The translations under genes and the position numbers were made by a program. Under the pieces are notes generated by a model. It worked only from the letters and a program-made list of their open reading frames with translations, was not told the origin of the DNA and searched no databases. A stretch of DNA of 58,467 bases from Stenocarpella maydis (taxonomy: Eukaryota; Ascomycota; Sordariomycetes; Diaporthales; Diaporthaceae). Where the stretch lies: NCBI GenBank assembly GCA_002270565.1, contig NQMI01000205.1, forward strand, positions 1 through 58,467. The letters run 5' to 3'. How positions within the stretch are numbered: position 1 is the stretch's first letter; each line of letters opens with the position of its first letter. This document shows positions 24,898 to 38,103 of the stretch, piece after piece.

Positions 24898-25199
24898 TTA
24901 TAGAGTGCAAATAAGCAATAATTTATATAAAATAACTAAAATTACTTCCCTCTCTTAATCAGATAATATAGCTAAATTCAACTCTATTAGACCCTTTATA
25001 GCTCCCGATTTCTAGCCCGCTCATCCCTACTCTCATTTTACTATAATAGGCTTAATCTATAGTTCTTTCCCTCCCATTCAATAGCCTTCTTATATACCTA
25101 GGATTAATAGCTATTACTAATTATAGGTATAAGGACCTAGCAATTTGCTTCCTTAGTGCCTACCTACTTATTTACATTCTAGTTATACTCCTAAATTAA

Positions 25200-26950
25200 T
25201 ATAATTCTCATTACAGCAGGCAATAGGTAATATAATAGCAGTATAACTAGAATAAAGGATAGAAATAATAATATAGACCTTAAGATGTCTAACTACTTAG
25301 GAGTTATTCTACCTATATTTATATTCCCTCTTAAAGATATATCCCTAATACTTACCTTTAATATCTACTGCAAGAGAAGTTTAATAGTATTACCCTATAG
25401 TATTCCGGCCCTATTCTAATTTGGTATTTACAAAGTAGTTCTTACTTCACTCAGCATCCCAAGACTATCTTCTCTATATATTTATACTCCATTTACCTAA
25501 AGTAGAGGCTTAGGTATCTTAAATAAATCTTTATAAAGATTAAGCCTAAATATTATAATTAGATTCTTTATAGCCGCACTAGGTATTTTAGATATTAGGA
25601 TAAGTAGCTAGTCCTTCTAGCTAGCAAGGGAAATAGAAGTTTTACTTAATCTAGAAGTCTAAATATTAATAGGCCTTAAAAGATTAGCCTTATTAAACCT
25701 TACTATAAGGAAGCTTAGTAGATTTTAACTAGGCTCTAATCCTATATCTTATATAGCATAAAACCTAATCTCCCCCTTACTTATCCTTATAATATCAGCC
25801 TAAAAGTATACAATATTCTTTCCTATTAAGAGCCTTATATACTTATTATAGCTAATAATTAGAGTATTCTAAATGCCCTTAATTAGCTGCCTAGATTTAT
25901 TAAGTTCTAATTAGATAGTAAAACCCTAAATAAAAGCTAATACCTTCTTAAGAAGTAAGCTAGGAGGGGTAAATTCAAGCAGTCTAATCTTAACCCAATC
26001 TTCAAACTCCTACCTATTCTTTTCATAATTCTCTTAGAAGAAGAAAGCAATATAGGTAGCTATAAGAAGTCTATAGGCAGTTAACCCCTACTAAGGCATA
26101 ATGGTCACCTAGATTAGCATATATATCTACTTTAAGAACCCTTTAGGTAGTCCAAGAGTAAGGAAACAGCTAATATAATTCCTTATCCAGGGATATATCT
26201 TATTATAAGTTCTATAATTAGGATGAATATTAATTATATTAAGCTACTTAGTATCCCTATTAAAGATGCTTAATATCTAATAGCCTAGGGTATATATGAC
26301 CTAGATAATAAACCTTTAGCTATTCTTTAGTAAGTAGTACCTTTAAGATCTAAGGGATTTCCTATCTATATTATAGGTTATAAGTACTATAAAGACTAGG
26401 TTGCTAAAATTAATTAGCTACTAATTAATAAGCCCTAGAATATAATTAGTGTATAGGCATGCCTCTTGAGCTAGGAGACCTTCGGCATTATAGAGGGTTA
26501 TAAGGAAGTTGCTGTAGTGGGTGCTGAACAGGTTCTTCTGCCTAGGGGGATCTCTGAACTATAGATAGAGATTAACGCCCTTAAAGTATATATCTATTAT
26601 CTGCTGTATATAATTTCTATATTCCCATTTCTAGTTCTAAAAGAATGGTGGCCGCACTAAAAGGTCTAATATATCAAATGTATAGGAGAGTGCTAGCACA
26701 TTATTAAGGATCCTAGTTTTAAATGGGTCTTTTATTAGGTCTATACTAGCTCTATAATCCTAGTTTCCTTAATTATAGATATTATATAGGTTAGGAAATC
26801 TTAGCTGCTATATAGGATTGATATTATTAAAATTTATAATAAAGGGTATTGCTAAAGTTATGCTTTAAGGCCAACCTAATTAGAAGGGTCTGGGTACTTA
26901 ATAGTAGGTATGGGGGTGTTAGGGTTATTTATAAAGCTGCTTTAGCCCTT
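25200..26950 (-). pseudogene. Extra sense-strand reading frame of element C, 3' of pol, unidentified
   Basis: Going down the minus strand from about 26950 to 25200, one frame gives about 560 codons. Nearly all of its stops are TAG or TAA, with TAG most common, as expected from mutated CAG and TGG codons. Protein-like stretches include FKTRILNNVLALSYTFDILD, RNYIQQIIDIYFKGVNLYL and EDWVKIRLLEFTPPSLLLKK. It lies after the integrase and before the 3' LTR, where some retroelements carry a third ORF. I do not recognise it as an envelope, chromodomain or any other named domain. The start is uncertain and a frameshift near 26900 is possible. Confidence 0.45.
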
Positions 26951-27503
26951 TGGATTGTTAATAGTTATAAACTGGATTAATAGGGTCCCCCTTTTCTTCC
27001 CCTAATCTTTCTTTATTATTTGCTGGCTTAAGGAAGATATTCTTCTAATTAGTAGGATTAGGGAAAAGGATGCTAAGGTAAGGAAAAATTAGATAATGGA
27101 GGGGAGGTAATAAGTTTTAATAGTTAAGATTAATGATTATAGTAGCTCTTGAGTTTTAATGATGCAAATTATGCTATACTAATTAGAGATTAGCTAAGGT
27201 ATAATGGTTGTAGAAGAAGTAGTTAGGTTGGTGGTTGTAGCAGAAGGGCGGGCTTTTATTAGAAAGAGAGCCTTAAGATGGGTGAATTACTTGAGCGAGT
27301 AAATTACTTAACTTCTTGCCCTTTTTGCTAGGCAGTAGTTTTTGCTGCTTTAAATGCTTCTAATTAGAGTGCTCCTTTTTAACCTTTTGTATTTAAAGTT
27401 GCTTTTTTCTCCTCTTAATCCTTTTTTTTAAACTTTCTCCTAATACTATTATTAATTATTAACTATTAATCTTATTATTAAACTATTATTCCTTTCTAAT
27501 TAG

Positions 27504-28409
27504 ATGAGCCTTACTAATATAATGTTTTCTACTCCTTAAGTGAGTTAAGAAGAGAAGGGAAAGGGTAAGGAGTAATTGCCTGCTATTATTAGGGTCTTTA
27601 AAATATACTATCTTTCTCCTATTTATAAAGAGGGTATCTGTACTTACTTCTAGCTGAATGTAATCCTTTTAAGAAACTAGGTTTATAAATTACTGCTTTA
27701 TAAGGCCTTTATAATAAATATTAGGATATATAACCTTAAGGGTAGAGGTAAGGGTCTTTATATCTTGTACAATTTCTCCTTAATATATAAGTCTAAGCTG
27801 CTTAAACTATTCCTCTCTTTCCTAAAAGCCCTAGAGGCTTATAAGTACCTGTAGTCTTACCTTAGTACTCTAATTAAAGGAGGTCTGAATAATATATTTA
27901 TTAAGTATATAAATGGTGGCCCTTATGAGAGGTATATATCTTAACTATATTAAGGGAATGATCTTTATTAGGGTTTGGCTTTTCTTATTGCTTTCTTTGG
28001 TTATTATAATGCAAACTCATGTAACTATTATATGTAGTGAATAGGGGTGAATAGCAACTGATTAGGCCTTTAAGGAGTTATTCCTATTATAATCCCTTTC
28101 TTTAAGTGCTAATTGCTTTAAGGATTTTAAGATAATGCTTATGCTAACTATATCTATTATATTAAGAGTTACCTTTATAACTTTAAGATGCTAAAGATTT
28201 CTAAGGGTAGTTATAACTATATTACTAATGTATATCCTAATCTAATTAATAAGCCTCTAAATACACCTCTTTTAGAGCTCTCGCTAGGCAAGTATATTAA
28301 GGGTGCTACTAAGATAGGGTATAAGAAGGCTTGCGCGGATGGCCTTAGTGAGATTATAAAATATATACCCAGGAAGTTTAAGTATAAGCCTATAGATCTT
28401 CAGTTATAA
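27504..28409 (+). pseudogene. Possible antisense frame in element C
   Basis: The plus-strand frame from an ATG at 27504 stays in phase to a TAA at 28409 (302 codons). It includes an uninterrupted 73-codon C-terminal part (28188-28409) with text such as YKKACADGLSEIIKYIPRKF. Earlier parts have protein-like stretches but many stops, including TGA, so stop statistics alone do not separate it from chance. It shows no relation to the antisense ORF of gypsy A, B, D and E. Confidence 0.3.
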
Positions 28410-28989
28410 TTATAAGGTAATCAGAAGGGTTAGATAAGGCAGGAGTGGATTCCGTTTTTTTTAGGCCGTTAATGCTTCTTTTTAGTAGTAAATTAAGAAC
28501 TAATGATTTCATCTTATATATAGTCCTAAGAGAAGTATATTTATCTAATTAGAGGTATAATACTAACTTAACCTTTTTATGCCTTATCCTAGAATTTATA
28601 TTCCTTTAGCCTAGGGTTATTAGGGTTAATAAGCGGAATATCTATATATAGTATTATTCTTTAAGGCTCATTAGCTAAATCTAATAAGTCTGAATTATAT
28701 AAGCTATCTATATCTAAATATACCTATACTTAGGGAACTATCTGGCTAGAAAGAGACTAGTCTTAGTACTAATTATTATTATTCTAATTAATAGTAGTGG
28801 GATAGAGTATATTATTTAGTATATCTAGGAAGATATTATATCTAGCTACCTCTAATAGCTTCCTCCTAGTTTATTAACTTTTAGGAGGGTTATCCTCTTA
28901 AAGAAAAGGTACTACTAGCTCCTAAACTCCCTTCTTATAGATGAACTTCTTTAGGCATATTAGGGGATAAGTTCCCTTAATAGGGATTC

Positions 28990-31900
28990 CATCAGGGGTC
29001 CTTAGCTTTTGTATATTATTAGCTTTAATAGCATTAATAATATAAAGACTAAACTATCAATATATTAGTTTTTAAAATGATAAGTAATTAGATTTCCTTT
29101 ATTTATCTACAACCAGTATAAGATTATCTTTTATAAGGGGCTTAGGCCTATGGAACCCCTGATGGGTGTTTGTAGCTGCTGCCTTTCTTCTTTCCTTAGC
29201 AACTAACTTCTAAGCATGCAGTATATCTTGCTTTAAGTTTAGCAATAAGTGCAATTAACATTCTAATACCTGATTAGAGGTTATATAGGGTAATTAGGCT
29301 TAAACCCGCTGGGTACGGATTTCTATTTTAATAGGTAGTATTAGATTAAACCTATAGTGTAGGTAGAATGAACTTTTCTTATATAACTGCCTTAAGGATA
29401 TCTAATTAGTAAAGAGTATATATAAAAGAATCTTTTTTCATCTAGTTATACCCCTATCTAGTATCTTTCTTATGGCTAATGTAATATTAAAGTAATTATA
29501 TTTTATAATACTATTCGCCCTGGGATCATATACAGATATTCTGATTTAATGTACCCTAAGGTATCTAAGGTATTTAGTAAAGTCCCTAAGGTTCTTAGAT
29601 CCCTTAATAACTACTAATATAAGCAAGCCCTATTTAAGTAGGAACTTATTAATAAAGAACCACTTAATATTCTTTAAGTTAGCAGCCTTAAGAGCTATTG
29701 TTTTAGGCCATCCCATAGGATTATACCGCCCTTCTATAAGGTACTAATATCCCTAATTAGAGGGCAAATGCTAAATATTAATATAAACTTTTAAAAATAG
29801 AAGCCCTAGGGTAATAGGTATTACCTTATTATTATAGATCCTAGTATCCTATTTATTATACTTAAGGCACCTAGCAACTGCTTTTTTAATATCTATATAT
29901 ATCCCTTTCTAATAGTATATTACTCTAATCCAGTAGTAAGTAGCATTCCTCCCTCTATAAGTAATGGGAGTATAAGTACTCCTAATGATTCTTTTTCTTA
30001 GATTAGGGTTATTTATAACTCTTCTTCTAGGGAGGTCCCTCTTAGGTTCCCGCTAGAGTACTCCCTTCCTAATGGAAAAGATAAGAGCCTTCTTCTTAAA
30101 AGCCTTCTATTACCAATTAGAGAGGTAACCAGGTAGAACACTATAGTAGAGGTAATCTGCAATCTCCCTTGATTGCTTTAACCACTAATAAGTACCTTTA
30201 AGTAATAGCATTTAATCAGAGGGTATTAGAGCTATTATAGGATTCAGAGAAGCATTATATTATTCCTTAATATCCCCCTTAATTTATCTATCTACCTTAT
30301 CTAAAGAGCTTAGGGGTGTTCTTAAGAGCAAGTTAGCAATTAAATTATTGTTCCCTTTAATATACCTAACTATAAAATTATATATCTTAATTATAGTTAG
30401 CTATTAAGTAATATAGGCTTTAGGGATACCTAATGGTAATCCCTTTAACTATTAAATAAGAATATTTAAGTTAGTCTTTAGAATAAAATAAACTCTATAT
30501 ATATAGAACTAAAGCTATCTAATTATATAGAGTATAGCCTAATACTTATGTTTTATTGCATTATAGAGCTTCTCAGCAGCAGTTTATAAGCTACTCTTAT
30601 ATTAGACTAGATAATAAACCCCATCTTTCACTTGCATTAGATAAGCACCCTAGCCATCCAGGCTTGCATCAACCATAAGGATAATCTCTCCCCTATTATA
30701 GTCAATATTTATAAGGTAGGGTTTTAAAGTAATTATTAACTTAAGGGCATCTATAGCTTCCTAGCAGCTTTTGGTCTAAATAAATAAAGTATCCTTCTTT
30801 AGTAGGTTGAAAAGAGGATATAATATAATTCTATAAAAGGGCATCTAGATCCAGTAAAAGTTAATTAGGCTAAGAAATGATTGGAGCTGGGTAACATTTT
30901 TATAGGTCTCCCACTCCTTAATCTTAATAATCTTCTTATCCGCAAGAGAGCAGCCTAGAGTCCCATACATATAACTCATAATATTAGCCTACTTTTTGCA
31001 TTATTTAGATTTAGCAGCATTAATTACACTACCAGCAAGCTCTATATTAAAAAGCATATTATTAAGATTCTTAATATACTCTACAATATACCTCCATACC
31101 CCAGGAAGGTTATCAAGCTCCTAATCATTATAGGTAGACTCTGGCCCTTTTACTACAATATTATTAAGGAATGGGCAGTAGACCATCAGAATCAGGTTAT
31201 AAAACAAGCAAACTATGCATCTTATAAACTGTGCTACTAAGTTTGTGGCTCCTATAGGCAGCCTATACTNATGATTTTCTTATTAGTAGGAAAGTAGCCT
31301 AGAGTCCCACATATATATCTAATAATATTAGCTTGCTTCTTATGCTATTTAGACTTAATAGTATTAATTGCATTATTAGCAAGCTCCATATTATAAGGTA
31401 TATTATTAAGGTTTTTAATATACTCCATAATATACCTTTATACCCTAGGAAGGTTATTAAGCTCCTAATCATTATAGGTAGATTCTAACCCCTTTACTAT
31501 AATATTATCCAGGAATGGGCAACAAAGTATTAGAATTAGGTTATAAAACAAGCAAACTATATATCTTATGAACTATATTACTAAGTTTATGGCTCCTATA
31601 AGCAATCTGTACTATCTAAATAGTCTAATTAAAGTTATAAAGGTAGTAATATTATAGCTTTTCTCTTCTAGCTTAATCTAATTATAACTAGAGAAGAAGT
31701 CCAAGAGTAATAAAACCTAACACATTATAAACTCCTTAGCAAACTCATTAGGAGTAGGAAAAATAAAGGTATTCCTAATTATAACCTAATTGGCCTTAGA
31801 GATATTATTAATCAACTAATAGCTACTATCCTTCTTCTTAATAAGGAACCACTGGTTTCAGTAGGGGGCGTGAGATTCTTCTATTATACCCCTTGCTTCT

Positions 31901-32400
31901 CGCTCCCTTAATATTTTAATAGCAGTCTCTCTTAACGCTCTAGGAAGCTTAACAGTTTTCATCTAATATGCCTAATAAGAAACTATCTTAATAGACTAAG
32001 CAGGGGTAATATCTATACTAATCTAAGAGATATAAGACTAATCCCATATAAGAGCTTCTTCTCTATTTTCCAGTAGGTATATAAACATCATCTTTTCCTA
32101 ATTAAAGAACCTATTATAGTTTCTTATAATAATATACTAAAGATGCTCCAATATTAATTACAACCCTCTTAAAATAAAGGAGAATTTAAGTTTAATCTAT
32201 AGGTTATATTTGCTTCCCTTACTAGCATTAATCAAATACCTAACCCTATCTTTATAGCTTGGCTTCTAATTTATAGTTCCCTTAGGGATAATACTATTAA
32301 AGGGAAAGTTATTAATAGGGTGGATTTTTACCCCTACCTTTTTATATAGGGTTCTAATAGCTAGAGTAGTTACCCCCTTTTCTTAACCTAGCTAGGATCA
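28990..32400 (-). pseudogene. Element C pol (RT, RNase H, integrase)
   Basis: Minus strand. RT reads REARGIIEESHAPY near 31890, then IGATNLVAQF-like text and an active site FLNN at 31160-31171 (FLDD expected). RNase H follows at about 30900-30300 and integrase zinc-finger-like sequence near 29880. A roughly 344-bp segment of RT is present twice (30930-31270 and 31275-31620) on either side of an N, with active sites FLNN and FLDN; this is probably an assembly join between two copies rather than a true duplication. Confidence 0.75.
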
Positions 32401-33399
32401 AGTTATAGATCTCCAGGGTATATCTATCTGAATAAAAGACTACTAATTAGAGTAACCCGATAGGATATTAGGTCTAGGGATATAAAGGAAAGAGGCGAAA
32501 AGTTTCAGTATTAGGGTTCTAGCTTCCTTATTTAAAAGGCTCCCTAGGATATCATTATCCTAGGATAACCTAAGATTAGCTTTCAGAAGGTCTATTAGGG
32601 CTCTAATTATAACCTATCTCTAATTAGAAGAGCCTAACTAAAGAAAGACCATTATTACCCTCTAGGGGAGGTATTTTTAGGGAACTATTACACCCTTAGC
32701 AGCAGCTACCTAAAAGGGTTTCTAGTTCCTCCTCCCTAGCTTATATATTACTTATAACTTATTAAGAGTAATATATATAAAAAGGAACCTCCTTAATCAC
32801 TTAAAAGTTAAATTTATATTTAAAAAGAAAGGCATTCCTAAAAGGATACTACAAGTATTATTATATATTTTATTATCTATAATAAAGAAAATAGCCCTTA
32901 TCTTATTGTAGCTAATATATATTTACTTCTTAATTACCCTAATTAGTATAAGCAATGCTCCATTATAAATCATAAAGTTTATATCTTAGAGTGGAATACA
33001 AAATAACTTATTCTAGTAGTAATAGGATAAAGGAAGATGATTTATCTTAGTACCTATATTTAGTAGGGCTAGGAGGATCTTATAGCTCTTTAAAGCAATC
33101 CTAATATTTAAGTAGGCAAATTTATAGTAACTATAGTTTATTATATTAATAGTTTAAGATCATATTAAACTTATTTATACCTAATAATATATATCTAATT
33201 AGAGCTTAAGTATTACTTATATCTAGTTTCAAATATAGCAGAGATTATACTAAGCCCTAAACCTATAGCTTAAGGCACATCCCTATCTCGGACTAGCTTA
33301 AAAGGCTACTTATTAAGGGAGGTGTTATCATTATAAGTAAGGAGCTCTTTAATTAGAATAGCATTAGTTTTACTAAGTGTAAAAATATCTAAAATTAGC

Positions 33400-36300
33400 A
33401 TTTTAATTAAGGTAGTAAGGATAGCATTTATAGCCTTAGCTTCAGGAGTTTAGGGGATTAGGGGTCCTTATTTAGGCTTAGCTTTAGTTAATTTTTCAGT
33501 CTTACCTAGATTGATCAGATTACCCTTCATTTTACTTTTCCCCTCCCTAGCTATAGTAGAAGTCTCCTGCTATATTTCTAATACTACCTCCTCTTTATTA
33601 GAAATTATTTATAATCTTGAGTTGGAGTTAATAACTAGCTCTAAGTCTAGCCTAGCCTTAAATATTATATTATTAATATCTTAATTAGGGTTATCTTTAT
33701 TTATTTGCTTCCATTTAATAGCATCTATAGTAATTAAGAGTACTAAAGTTTCTATATATTAGGTCCTATTGCTAATAAATATTAATTTAGGTTTAGGAAT
33801 TAATATTATAAAAAGAGAATTTACTTTAGTTTCCAGATTAGGGTCCTAAATCTTCTTTAATTCCCTAAGAGATATATCGCCCTTAAGTTTAGGGTAACTA
33901 GCAATTAGAGACTAATATCTCTAAATATAAGGTAAGTTTATCCTTCCTTTTAAAAGCAAAAATTCTAAATAGCTTCTAGCAAACTTCTTAATACCATAAT
34001 ATTCTATATCCCTATAGAAAGCTAGGGCTATAAGGTTGAGCTGGTCAGACCTGCCTTTACAGATATCCTCTTAAGAACTAAGGAACATTAAGTTTCTTTC
34101 CCATCTAGAAGACTAGACTAAGCTAAGCTTAATAAGTTTTAGTAATTTAAAGCATTAATAGGCCCTATAATTAGAGGAAGTGCTACATGTATAGTACTTT
34201 CTAACCTTACTATTTCATTAATAGGCTAGCTTAAATATATTCTACCTATAATCTTTAGAATATCCATTAGTAAAACCATCCTTCTAATTATAATTAGCTT
34301 CTAGTAAGTTCAAGAATATAATTATACTAGGGCTATTAAGTCCTAAACAAGCCTAACTCTAATTATAGCTAAGTACGTTATTAATATATACTTAATTTAT
34401 ATTAAGTTTATTTAATATAGGCTATGGGCTTTCTATAAGGTTATTCTTAATTATAAACTTAATCTTTATTTAGGCAAACTTATAGGCTAAATTATCTACT
34501 AAAGAGTCTTTATTAAACCAAATACTTTTCTAGATAATCTCATATCCCAGCTAATTAGAGCAAGATAGGGTCTATATTAATAATTCCGTAATCCTTAGGG
34601 TAGATTAAGGCTATAAGTAAGGTATCTTTATAAGCTAAATAGGAGGGGAATAGCAAGTTATAAGACTAATCCCTCTTATATTATTATACTTATCCTAATA
34701 GGAGTACTCTAGTTCCTTATTAATTAGAGAAAGTAGGTCTATCTTAAAAGTTCTCCAGTTATAGGTTCTAGCCTTTTTATTAGATATACTCCTAGTAGCT
34801 AATATCTTCTTCAGGGTTAATAACAAGATTCAATAGAATAACTAAGTTAGTGAAATCAGACTATTATTAGTGCAATTTAGTACCTAATTATAAGTTGCAA
34901 TCTAATTCTTTTAGGCTTCTAGATCTTTAGCAGGGTAATTCCTTTAGATAGTATTAATTACCTTAGATAAATTAATATAGGAGGTAGATTATGGATCTAG
35001 TAGTAGGCTTTTAGCTGGCCCTTCTAACCAACCTAATCATGCTCTCCTGTAGTAATTATATAAACATCATTAACTAGGCTTAAGGTAGCATAAACCTAAA
35101 GGAATAAGCTAAGTACCTAGTCCAATAGATACTAGAACTAGTTAGTAATAGTCTTCACTAAATTAGTCCTATTAAATTATAGAGTTAACTAAAGCATAAA
35201 TAGCAAGGCCTAAAGGGCAGTATTTCTAAAGGGTATTAAAGATATAACAAGCTATAAAGCTGCCTAAATAGGTAGTATAGAAGTATAATGCTCCTAATTA
35301 GAGGTCCCAGATGGGGTGGGGGCAGGTTCCTAAGGAGACCGGCATCCTTAAGGTGGACTTTTCTTTAATAAGAGCCCTCTTACCTTATCTATATCCTGCT
35401 CCCTTCTCTTAAAGAGAGAACCTCTAATAAATAAGGGAGCAGAATAAATATCCTTGATTAAATAAATAGAGGATATAGGTCCTAATCTATCCCTTATAAT
35501 AATAATGAAGGCAAATGTTTCTCTATACCTTTATATTTTTAGGAGAGGGCCTAGTATGAGTGCTATCCGAAGGTATCAGATATTTCTCTATACCAGGGGT
35601 TTTAGGAGAAGGCAAAAGCATAAGTGCTATTTAGGGTCTACTAAAATATATATAAGAGTAAATAGGTCCTGATTAGTCCCTTATGGTAATAGTAAAGTTG
35701 AATGTTTCTCTATATTAGAGCTGCTTTCTAAAAAGGTAAGATATAAGTACTATTTAAAAGATATCAAATATTTCTTTCTACTAAATATATCTAGAAGAAG
35801 CAAGGGTATTAAGTACTATTTAAAGTTTACTAAGATATATATAGGAATAAATAGGTATAATTAGAGTAAATAGTATTGGTATAGAAGGTTGCATTAAATA
35901 CTATGAAGTCTTACTGTAGTAGCAGGCAGGAGCTACTCAACTGTAAGCAACCAGAGGAGAGGACAACATAAATATTCGGAATACCCTTATGCTGCTAGCG
36001 CCAGCTATCCTGATCGCAAGGGGGGTGCTAACAATAGCGGAAGCTCTGAGCTTACCAATCAGAAGAACAGCAGTTAGTAGGGCAGGAACCTCCTTGAGTC
36101 CCTACAGACATATACAAAGTCCGGCACTACTGCTGCTCAAACCCTATATTATATAATATTAAGAAGATACCTTAAATATAGTATTTAATAAGGTAATTAG
36201 AGGTTATATAGACTTCAAAGGAAAAATTAAAAAGGGGCGTAATTAAATAAATTAAGGCTCTATAATACTTAGTTTGCTTATATTAAGGAATTAGCATACC

Positions 36301-36800
36301 TAACCTTTAGACATTATATCTAAGGGCAAGAGAGTTTTAAGTAAAGCAGGTAATTAGAATCTATTAACCCTTTTTAGTACTAGTCCTTTATATCCCTTCT
36401 AAGGAAATAAGCCCTAATTAGATACTATTAAATTTAATTAGAATGAATTTCTAAGGCTGAAGGATATAAATCCCTTAGTAGCTTTTCCTAGAATATATAG
36501 CTAGGCTAGAGGCTCCATACTTACTACCAAATTAAGTATTCCGGAAAGGGGTCTAAGATATAGCTAAGGTAATAGAGTCAGCTTAATACAGAGATCAGAC
36601 CAGCCTTACACATACCTGCTCTTATTACTACTAGGTTAATTATAGGCAACTCAGAGAGGTAAATCTGGCCTTCACATAATAGCAAAATCCTCTATTAAGA
36701 GTAAGAAGGCGCTATAGCTTTAATCAAATTCAAATAGTATTAGAAGTATAGAGATTTACTCCCCTAAAGTAGCTGATAACCTTATAAATAAAATAAAAAA
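33400..36800 (-). pseudogene. Element C gag/leader region (unresolved)
   Basis: The minus-strand region between pol and the 5' LTR where gag and protease must lie. Short coding-like stretches occur (for example around 33480-33540, Lys-rich), but no zinc knuckle or protease motif could be read. It includes the degenerate repeats at 35480-35860 and a higher-GC patch at 35890-36130 less touched by RIP. Confidence 0.45.
35480..35860. repeat. Degenerate tandem repeats within element C leader
   Basis: About four diverged units of roughly 60-65 bp (a.atttctctata...agtgctattta) with a longer period in which atatatataagagtaaataggt recurs. They lie upstream of gag in element orientation. Confidence 0.5.
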
Positions 36801-36853
36801 TCAGGGTATAAAAGCTGAAGAAACCTATATTTAATTCATAGGGCAGATACTAG

Positions 36854-37233
36854 TGAAAACTGGCTAGAGGGGGCAAAAATAAAACCTCTATACACACAAA
36901 AAGGCACACATTCTGCCAGAGCCCTAATCAAGTAACCACCTTAAGAGGAGCGTGGAAGGCAAGAATAGGAGCCCTTAATATAATAGGAGAATTATAAGGG
37001 GAATAAAGAGTGCTAAGAGGGGAGGGCAGAAGGGGGTATAAGAAAAGATTTTATAATACACACATATATATTAGATAAATATAAGTTTATAGAGTATAAA
37101 AAGATTGATTCTCTAGGACTAGAAACTTTTCAAAAGCAATGCAGGAGGGCCCCTTCTTATAGTCTTGGGGGTGACGCTAGGGCTGGTTTCCCCCGGATCC
37201 CGGAACACACCGGTTTCCCTAGACCCCGGAACA
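36854..37233 (-). repeat. Element C 5' LTR
   Basis: A 380-bp LTR with plus-strand edges tgaaaactggc and ccccggaaca, i.e. TG...CA termini on the minus strand. The GC-rich right third (37140-37233) is preserved, while in the 3' copy it is RIP-mutated. Confidence 0.88.
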
Positions 37234-37237
37234 ATAT

Positions 37238-38103
37238 CTAGGTGGTTAAGGAGTAACTCTTTTTTTTTCTAGCGTCTTATATAGAGCTAATTATTAATCT
37301 TAATAGCTAGCTTAATATATTATAGGAAATTATTAGGTTTATCTTATCTAGTTAAATTATTCTTTACTTCTTCTTTAAGTCCTTAGTAGAATATAAAGAT
37401 CTTAGTATTATCTATATAATTAATTTGTGCGTAGATTCTCCTAAACTCTATAGTGTAATTTAATACTAAGCCTTTCTAGTATAGCTTTAAGAGTTCCTAT
37501 TTAGCTTATTTCTTTTTATTAAGGTTCTAAAAGAGGGTCTTTAGGATGTCGTTATAGTTTTGATACTTACTAAAGATTTCCTAAGTTTCTTCTTTATAGT
37601 TTTTAAAGTTTTTAATAGTTATATAGTTCATAAGATAGGGTTTAAACTATAATATGGCTCTCCCTTTTAGGAAGAAGGCTGTATATATAATCCTTTTTCC
37701 TTCTAGCTATTTGTCTAGTTAGTAGAAGCGCTGGTAGGCCTTAACCTGGGTTAGGTAAGCTTAAAACTAACTAGAAGTTCTATTATAAGTAGCTAGGCTA
37801 TTAAGTTTAATGATTTCTTTATTTATAAGGGGTATATTAATAATATTCATAATAGCCTATAAGGTAGTAACTTTATTATAGAGTCATTTTATCTTATTAT
37901 TCTACTAAGCTTGTTTATTAATAAGAGTTTAGAAGTAGTTAACTTCTTTAATTAGTTATTAAAGCTATTAATTATTTATTTTACCTTAGTTATTAGTAAT
38001 ATTTATTGCCTATAGAAGGTTGTTAAGTCTAAATATTATAAAGGGATTTATATATAATATTGCTTAAAGTCCGCATTATAATATATAAATAAGAGTTATT
38101 AAA
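37238..38103 (-). pseudogene. Gypsy B gag, proximal half
   Basis: Continuation of gypsy B gag beyond the C insertion, matching gypsy A gag at 15640-16440 (for example the blocks around 37700-37800 and 38030-38100). No intact frame. Confidence 0.7.

Larger units (their letters stand above)
24519..37233 (-). mobile_element. 12.7-kb Ty3/gypsy-like element C, nested in gypsy B
   Basis: A distinct LTR retrotransposon with LTRs at 24519-24897 (3') and 36854-37233 (5'). Minus-strand termini are TGTTCCGGGG and GTTTTCA. A possible short TSD, ATAT, lies at 24515-24518 and 37234-37237. pol on the minus strand has the GATN..AQF / FLDD type of gypsy RT, unlike A, B, D and E. It is unusually long: about 4 kb lies between the integrase and the 3' LTR, with an extra degraded sense frame and a possible antisense frame. 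All frames are RIP-degraded. Confidence 0.88.

Noticed and set aside
25200..26950. Calling the extra element C frame an envelope gene
   Set aside because: No signal peptide, cleavage site or transmembrane anchor could be read from the degraded sequence; left as unidentified.
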